10,818 nt of DNA, from positions 1-10,818 of the forward strand of contig JAPXLS010000069.1 in the NCBI GenBank assembly GCA_033809435.1, read 5' to 3'. Positions 7,281-10,818 of the stretch are shown one piece after another (the stretch's first letter is position 1; every line of letters starts with the position of its first letter). A program made the translations under genes and the position numbers. The notes below the pieces were generated by a model. It saw nothing but the letters and a program-made list of their open reading frames with translations, did no database searches and was not told where the DNA came from. The DNA comes from JAAZIN01 sp033809435. GTDB lineage: Bacteria > Bacillota > Dethiobacteria > DTU022.

Positions 7281-7283
7281 TCA

Positions 7284-7303
7284 GGGTGAGGGGGAAGTAC
7301 CTC
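7284..7303. repeat. Repeat R2, left copy
   Basis: GGGTGAGGGGGAAGTACCTC is identical, base for base and in the same orientation, to 8096-8115. The start-to-start distance is 812 bp, and the toxin-antitoxin operon lies between. Confidence 0.9.
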
Positions 7304-7317
7304 GGATCCACCGGGTC

Positions 7318-7340
7318 GTAGGGGCGAGCACCGCTCGCCC
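7318..7340. repeat. GTAGGGGCG-type hairpin repeat flanked by GGATCC
   Basis: GTAGGGGCG at 7318-7326 matches 61-69. Arms GGGCGAGC (7322-7329) and GCTCGCCC (7333-7340) pair perfectly around a 3-nt loop. GGATCC occurs on both sides (7304-7309 and 7344-7349). The hairpin sits between R2 and R3, whereas the right-hand R2-R3 pair has only 11 bp there, so the hairpin may have been inserted into the left copy. Confidence 0.65.
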
Positions 7341-7362
7341 ATTGGATCCCGCTTTTCATGAA

Positions 7363-7407
7363 ATGAGTCAAAGTCAACGTCCCTCCGACTCAACGTCCCT
7401 CCGGCTC
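7363..7407. repeat. Repeat R3, left copy
   Basis: The first 23 bp (7363-7385, starting ATGAGTC and ending CGTCCCTC) are identical to 8127-8149. Within it CAACGTCCCTCCGACT (7375-7390) is repeated in tandem with one change at 7391-7406. TGAGTC (7364-7369) and GACTCA (7387-7392) form an inverted pair. Confidence 0.85.
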
Positions 7408-7410
7408 ACA

Positions 7411-7442
7411 GCGTTCCCTCTCCTCCGGGTCCGGGTGCGGCT
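7411..7442. repeat. Repeat R1, second copy
   Basis: This is the 32-bp partner of 7209-7239. Its last base is the last base of the toxin stop codon (TGA, 7442-7444 on the minus strand), so the repeat runs right up to the toxin coding region. Confidence 0.7.
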
Positions 7443-7747
7443 CAAAGCAAAAATTCGTAGTCACGCTTGCAGCTGATGATACGCCTGATCTCAACCATTT
7501 CATTGTCTATTATTACGTAAAATACTAGATAGATATCTATGATCAGCATTCTGTATCCCCGCCTCTCAAGGCGGCGATTCTTCGGAACCACCCCTATTTT
7601 GGGGAAATCTTCGAGCCTAATGATATTCTCATGGATTCTGTTTGCTAACTTGAGGGCGGCTATGGCATTATCTGCAGCGATATACTCAACTATTTCAATC
7701 AAATCTTGCTCTGCGGCTTCGGTGATGCTAATCCTGTATTTTTTCAT
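7442..7747 (-). CDS. ParE/RelE-superfamily toxin of a type II toxin-antitoxin pair
   Basis: This 101-residue protein has the compact ParE/RelE layout. It starts with strand YRISITEAAEQDL, followed by two helices (through LANRIHENIIRLEDFP). A GYRMLIIDIYLVFYVIID strand pair follows, and the protein ends with VEIRRIISCKRDYEFLL, where these toxins carry their basic C-terminal residues. ParE members poison DNA gyrase and RelE members cleave mRNA on the ribosome; the sequence alone does not settle which applies. It lies behind the Phd/YefM-type antitoxin gene with a 20-bp overlap (7728-7747), so translation is probably coupled. Its G+C is lower than that of the metabolic genes (27 of 60 bases G/C in 7621-7680). 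The frame is intact and the length normal, so it looks functional. Confidence 0.87.
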   Translation of the reverse strand: MKKYRISITEAAEQDLIEIVEYIAADNAIAALKLANRIHENIIRLEDFPKIGVVPKNRRLERRGYRMLIIDIYLVFYVIIDNEMVEIRRIISCKRDYEFLL

Positions 7748-8003
7748 TTATTCGATCCCACAAGCCGGTCATTACTTCCCTGTAAGGTCGCCGCCTGCCG
7801 GCATGGCTCTGTTCTTCTGCTACATCTAACTTTTCGTAGAGTTCGAGTAGCGCCTGTTGCTCTTCGAAAAAACGCTGGCTCATCACTACCAGGTGTTCCT
7901 TACCATTCTTGGTAATAAAAACGGGCTTCTTTTCTTTAATGCAGATTTCTTCAATTTCGGGTGTTTTGTTTCGAAGATCCGAAACCGGACGAATAATGGG
8001 CAC
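7728..8003 (-). CDS. Phd/YefM-family antitoxin
   Basis: This 91-residue protein opens PIIRPVSDLRNKTPEIEEIC, a classic Phd/YefM N-terminus that dimerises and binds the operator, then KKPVFITKNGKEHLVVMS. The C-terminal part, rich in E, Q and R, is the usual toxin-wrapping region. I chose the GTG at 8003: GGGAGGTG sits about 6 nt before it and the resulting N-terminus matches the family. A TTG at 8030 would add nine residues, but it falls on the -10 box and lacks a ribosome site. It is expected to neutralise the toxin and, with it, repress its own promoter at 8030-8049. Confidence 0.87.
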   Translation of the reverse strand: MPIIRPVSDLRNKTPEIEEICIKEKKPVFITKNGKEHLVVMSQRFFEEQQALLELYEKLDVAEEQSHAGRRRPYREVMTGLWDRINEKIQD

Positions 8004-8029
8004 TGCATTCACCTCCCAACCTTTAATCA

Positions 8030-8049
8030 ATTATATCATAAACATGATA
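8030..8049 (-). promoter_or_regulatory. Antitoxin promoter -10 overlapped by a palindromic operator
   Basis: On the minus strand a perfect -10 TATAAT (8030-8035) is overlapped by the inverted repeat TATCAT-N4-ATGATA (8034-8049). The -35 is poor. This arrangement, with a palindrome over the -10 about 30 bp before the antitoxin start, is what autorepression by the antitoxin or the toxin-antitoxin complex would need. The predicted leader is about 20 nt. Confidence 0.55.
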
Positions 8050-8095
8050 CAAATCCGCTCATCAGGTGGCTGCCCTGGGGACCAGGGGCGCGGGG

Positions 8096-8115
8096 GGGTG
8101 AGGGGGAAGTACCTC
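8096..8115. repeat. Repeat R2, right copy
   Basis: This copy is identical to 7284-7303 in the same orientation. Just before it, CCCTGG (8073-8078) and CCAGGG (8082-8087) form a small hairpin in the place where the left copy has the 22-bp palindrome. Confidence 0.9.
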
Positions 8116-8126
8116 TCTAGTGGTCC

Positions 8127-8170
8127 ATGAGTCAAAGTCAACGTCCCTCAGACTCCGTCCCTCAGACTCA
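8127..8170. repeat. Repeat R3, right copy, with perfect 14-bp tandem duplication
   Basis: Positions 8127-8149 equal 7363-7385. CGTCCCTCAGACTC occurs twice back to back (8142-8155 and 8156-8169). TGAGTC (8128-8133) and GACTCA (8165-8170) are inverted ends. The last base directly abuts the TAA stop codon of the ATP-grasp gene (8171-8173). Confidence 0.85.
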
Positions 8171-9085
8171 TTAATTGCTGACCGGTAGAGAAAGCCAACT
8201 GCCGATAATCCTGTCATAATCTTCTGGGTTAAATTTTGAAAAACCGCTCATATGATAAAAAGTAAATTCGCCAAAATATATTTTACCCGCTATGTCGTAA
8301 AAATCCACACGAATGTGTGCAAAATCTTTTGACAGCACTTTTGATAAGCCTATCATCTGTGCAAAACTGTTGGGTTTACTGATATCCTTTACAGCATTTT
8401 TATACCCCTGAATAAAAGGCAGATGATTGAATTCCAAATCGAAAAAATCAAACCGTGTGTCAATTCCCCGATCAGTAGCAACATATAACATTTTTGGTTC
8501 GCCGTTAAAGCAAAAGAACTTATAATCCTTAAGCTCGTATCCTGACTCATCCACCATATATTCTTCGCAGACAATTCTAGGTTTTATATGCTTGTAAGGC
8601 CATTCCCTGTAAAGCCAATAGAATTCACGTTTCAACCATTGCCCGATCATTATTTTCAATTGCGGGTGATCAATTTTTGATTTATCTTTACAAATATAAA
8701 TATCACCCGAGGTATGATTGGGCTTCAATACAAATTGATTTGGCAGGGAATCAAATTCTATTTCATCGTAGCTGCCGTATACACCCAACAGGGGTATCAA
8801 ATATTCTTCACCAATGGTTTTAACTACAAATTTTCTTACTTCGTACTTGTCAACAAGTAAAGTGTACTCGGGCTTGCGGTCATATAGCTTTATCCACTGA
8901 AGTTTCTCATTGTATGTCTTTGGATCTTTTAAATTCAACTTCTGGCCCATTCTTAAATAGTATTGAATTTGTAAATAAATCCGATCGGGAACAAGCCTGA
9001 ATATCTTGAATCTTGAAAGAGCATGGCTCACGATCAGAAAAGGATTCGCAATTGCCTTTTTGATTATTGATAAAATCAGCCACAC
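8171..9085 (-). CDS. TupA-like ATP-grasp protein of surface polysaccharide synthesis
   Basis: The 304 residues match the TupA-like ATP-grasp family found in capsule, teichuronopeptide and exopolysaccharide clusters, thought to join an amino acid or similar group to a glycan using ATP. The typical segments appear in order: MGQKLNLKDPKTYNEKLQWI (45-65), DKYEVRKFV, the ATP-binding FVLKPNHTSGDIYICKDKSK (about 118-137), EEYMVDESGYELKDYKFFCFNG, DTRFDFFDLEFNHLP, and the metal-binding RVDFYDIAGKIYFGEFTFYH near the end. It looks complete. The GTG start at 9085 has its G-rich ribosome site directly against it, so a start a few codons downstream is possible. Base use is unlike the neighbours: 17 of 60 bases are G/C in 8221-8280, against 40 of 60 in 9421-9480. 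No glycosyltransferase or other capsule gene is adjacent. I infer horizontal transfer of a single gene or a leftover of a lost cluster. Confidence 0.85.
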   Translation of the reverse strand: MWLILSIIKKAIANPFLIVSHALSRFKIFRLVPDRIYLQIQYYLRMGQKLNLKDPKTYNEKLQWIKLYDRKPEYTLLVDKYEVRKFVVKTIGEEYLIPLLGVYGSYDEIEFDSLPNQFVLKPNHTSGDIYICKDKSKIDHPQLKIMIGQWLKREFYWLYREWPYKHIKPRIVCEEYMVDESGYELKDYKFFCFNGEPKMLYVATDRGIDTRFDFFDLEFNHLPFIQGYKNAVKDISKPNSFAQMIGLSKVLSKDFAHIRVDFYDIAGKIYFGEFTFYHMSGFSKFNPEDYDRIIGSWLSLPVSN

Positions 9086-9180
9086 CCCCCTGGCTTTAAT
9101 TGCTTTTTATATTAACTTTTAATCCTACTTTTTTAACATCCTCTTTTTTCTTCTTTCTTCGCTTAAGAACAAGTTTTTCC
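9086..9180 (-). promoter_or_regulatory. AT-rich leader with a weak promoter candidate
   Basis: This non-coding stretch is very AT-rich, with long pyrimidine runs on the plus strand. On the minus strand, a weak -35/-10 candidate, TTAAAA-N16-TAATAT, lies about 20 to 50 bp before the ATP-grasp start codon (4 of 6 in each box). Nothing else was recognised. Confidence 0.3.
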
Positions 9181-9183
9181 TGC

Positions 9184-9249
9184 AACGTGTGTGTGCATGA
9201 ATAGCGCAAGCACGGTTCTGTGAAGGGCATGCCCTGCCCGACCCATCAT
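9184..9249 (+). mobile_element. Decayed group II intron 3' end (domains V and VI)
   Basis: Positions 9192-9220 resemble group II intron domain V. A distal stem TGTGC/GCGCA (9192-9196 and 9204-9208) closes the loop ATGAATA. A two-nucleotide bulge AG (9209-9210) follows, then CACGGTTC (9211-9218), the conserved 3' strand. The 5' strand should read like GAGCCGTG but is AACGTGTG (9184-9191), so the catalytic AGC triad is lost and the base of the stem no longer pairs. Next come GGGC/GCCC (9225-9228 and 9236-9239) and CCCGACCCATC, which resemble domain VI and an intron 3' end. There is no reverse transcriptase and there are no domains I-IV in the window, so this is an inactive remnant. Recognition is from memory of domain V and not from a covariance search. 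Confidence 0.5.
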
Positions 9250-9256
9250 ATGTGTT

Positions 9257-10818
9257 CTAGGGTTCCTCTTCCAGTGCTGGTAGCTCCGGCCCCGCCCCTT
9301 TGCTCTCGCCTCTCCTGTTGATCAGGTAGTACAGCGCCGGGATGAAGCCCAGCAGCAGGATGGTGCCGCTGGTCATGCCGCCGATGACGGCGATGGCCAT
9401 GGGCGCCTGCAGCTGGCTGCCCTGGCCCAGGCCCAGCGAAAGGGGCACCAGCCCCAGAATGGTGGTCAGCGTGGTCATGAGGATGGGCCGCAGCCTGGCC
9501 GTGGCCCCGGTGACGATGGCCTCGCCCAGCGGCAGCCCGTGAATGCGGCGCAGCTGGTTGATGTAGTCCACCATGATGATCCCGCTGTTCACCAGGATGC
9601 CCACCAGAACCACTCCCCCGATGAGCGCCGGAATGCTCAGGCCGTTGCCGGTGATCATCAGGGCGATGACCGAGCCAGACAGGGCCAGGGGCAGGCTGCT
9701 GATGATGATGAAGGGATGCAGGAAGGACTCGAACTGGGCCGCCATGACCAGGTAGACCAGGAAGGCGGCCACGATGAGCACCAGGTACAGCTCATCGTAC
9801 ACCTCGCTCATCTGGCTGGAGGTGGCCTCGCTCACATGGTAGCCCGGCGGTATGGCCACCCCTTCGATGGCCTCCCGCACCGCCCTGTTGGCGTTGCTCA
9901 GGCTGATCCCCTGCAGCTGCGCCTGGATCCTGCCGATGACCTGCTGGTTTTCCCGGGCAATGGTCAGCGGCCCCACCGACTTCTCCACATCGGCCACATC
10001 GCCCAGGCGCAGGTACGAACCGGTGGCCGTGTAGAAGCCCAGATCCTCCAGGTCCGCCATGCTCTGCAGGTCGCCCTTGCGCAGGCCCAGAATGAGCTCG
10101 AATATACCTTCATCCGTCTCCAGCCGGGCCACGGAGACGCCCTCTATGGCCTCGTACAGCATCATGCCCAGCTGGAAGGCGGTGGTCCCCATGCGCAGCG
10201 CTTTCACCTGGTCCACCCGCACATGCAGTTCCGGGATGGCCTCCTCCGTGGCGCTGCGCACCCCCGTAAGGCCGGGCAGCTCCCTGATCTTCGCCAGAAT
10301 CTCCGCGGAGAGCGCCTCCACCTGCTTCTGTTCCGGGCCCTGGACAATGAGTTCCAGCCCCATGCTCAGCCCCGTGGAATCCATGAGCGACTCCCGCCTG
10401 AAGCTGAGCTCGGCCTCCTCCGGCAGCACCGCAGCCGCGCCCTTTTCCACCTCTTCGATGAGCTCATCGATCCTGGCCGCCTGCTCCGGCGCCACCTGGG
10501 CCCTGATCCGGGCCCGGTTGCCCAGCCCCGACTCCAGGGCGATGCCGAAGAGCTGCTGCTCCCCGATCTGGGTGGAAAAGTGATCTACCCCCTCGAGCCG
10601 CTCCACGATCTTCTCCAGCTCCGCCGCACAGGCATCGGTCCGCTCCAGCGGTGTTCCCGGCGGCAGGGTCAGCTCCACGGAGAAAGCCGATTCATCGGGA
10701 GTGGGGAAGAGGTCGGAGTCCAGGAAAGGCACGAGCGCCGCCCCCACCAGCATGGCCGCCGCTCCCACGCCCAGGGCGGCCCGGGGATACTTCAGGACCC
10801 GCTCCAGCAGGTTGCGGT
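9257..10818 (-). CDS. RND multidrug/solvent efflux transporter, C-terminal part (HAE1/AcrB type)
   Basis: This is a proton-driven inner-membrane pump that works with a periplasmic adaptor and an outer-membrane channel. The frame is open to the right edge (the first visible codons read RNLLERVLKYPRAALG), so only about 520 C-terminal residues of a protein near 1,040 are seen. In order they show transmembrane helix 7 and FLDSDLFPTPDESAF, and the second porter/docking half with PPGTPLERTDA and LGDVADVEKSVGPLTIAREN. The C-terminal five-helix bundle follows, with LVYLVMAAQFESFLHPF, ALIGGVVLVGILVNSGIIMVDYI and RLRPILMTTLTTILGLVPL. The proton-relay aspartates of helix 4 lie outside the window. The helix-10 lysine of AcrB appears to be Asn in GILVNSG, as in many VNN-type RND pumps. 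The protein ends in a short acidic tail, ALEEEP. No adaptor or outer-membrane gene follows it; they may lie upstream, to the right. Confidence 0.92.
   Translation of the reverse strand, partial: RNLLERVLKYPRAALGVGAAAMLVGAALVPFLDSDLFPTPDESAFSVELTLPPGTPLERTDACAAELEKIVERLEGVDHFSTQIGEQQLFGIALESGLGNRARIRAQVAPEQAARIDELIEEVEKGAAAVLPEEAELSFRRESLMDSTGLSMGLELIVQGPEQKQVEALSAEILAKIRELPGLTGVRSATEEAIPELHVRVDQVKALRMGTTAFQLGMMLYEAIEGVSVARLETDEGIFELILGLRKGDLQSMADLEDLGFYTATGSYLRLGDVADVEKSVGPLTIARENQQVIGRIQAQLQGISLSNANRAVREAIEGVAIPPGYHVSEATSSQMSEVYDELYLVLIVAAFLVYLVMAAQFESFLHPFIIISSLPLALSGSVIALMITGNGLSIPALIGGVVLVGILVNSGIIMVDYINQLRRIHGLPLGEAIVTGATARLRPILMTTLTTILGLVPLSLGLGQGSQLQAPMAIAVIGGMTSGTILLLGFIPALYYLINRRGESKGAGPELPALEEEP

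Noticed and set aside
7147..7377. 76-codon minus-strand frame in the repeat mosaic
   Set aside because: It is built from the GGGGGAGAGGGTCAGGGTGAGG-type repeats, which are often mistaken for genes (products reading like PLTLTLSPGGEG).
7209..8170. Possible CRISPR array from the repeated units
   Set aside because: The repeats are few, unevenly spaced and of several kinds, with genes between; there are no regular spacers or cas genes.
9184..9249. Rho-independent terminator of the efflux gene
   Set aside because: On the minus strand the stems GGGCATGCCC and the domain V-like hairpin are not followed by a uridine run; the group II intron 3' end explains the sequence better.

Overview
The window looks like a stretch of chromosome from a GC-rich, strictly anaerobic bacterium. 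The evidence is a tungsten/molybdenum aldehyde:ferredoxin oxidoreductase with its own MoaD-like sulfur carrier, together with a fused ADP-forming acyl-CoA synthetase. Both are typical of fermentative, syntrophic or acetogenic anaerobes. The look of the proteins fits a Peptococcaceae-like Clostridium relative or a syntrophic deltaproteobacterium; this is an impression, since no rRNA or other marker gene is present.

Layout. 1-186: non-coding, with two tandem hairpin repeats and a stem-loop just behind moaD. 187-2423 (-): AOR then moaD, a two-gene operon. 2424-2763: divergent control region with a good promoter on each side and an 11-bp GC-rich inverted repeat between them. 2764-3852 (+): membrane-bound GGDEF diguanylate cyclase. 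3833-7029 (-): ADP-forming acyl-CoA synthetase followed 20 bp later by a BioD-like P-loop/DRTGG protein; the tail of the latter overlaps the tail of the cyclase gene by 20 bp. 7030-7441: a mosaic of short repeats and hairpins. 7442-8003 (-): Phd/YefM antitoxin and ParE/RelE toxin, overlapping by 20 bp. 8096-8170: second copy of two of the repeats. 8171-9085 (-): AT-rich orphan gene for a TupA-like ATP-grasp polysaccharide enzyme. 9086-9256: AT-rich spacer ending in what looks like the decayed 3' end (domains V-VI) of a group II intron. 9257-10818 (-): C-terminal half of an RND efflux pump that runs off the right edge.

How it works together. The left 7 kb is core metabolism: AOR interconverts carboxylic acids and aldehydes with ferredoxin, and the acyl-CoA synthetase interconverts acyl-CoA plus ADP with free acid plus ATP. 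The two could share acid or acyl-CoA pools, with the DRTGG protein as a candidate regulator; this linkage is inference. Positions 7150-9250 form an accessory interval between core genes: repeats, a toxin-antitoxin pair bracketed by direct repeats, a low-GC capsule-type gene with no capsule neighbours, and an intron relic. All genes except the cyclase are on the minus strand. No tRNA, rRNA or CRISPR was seen.
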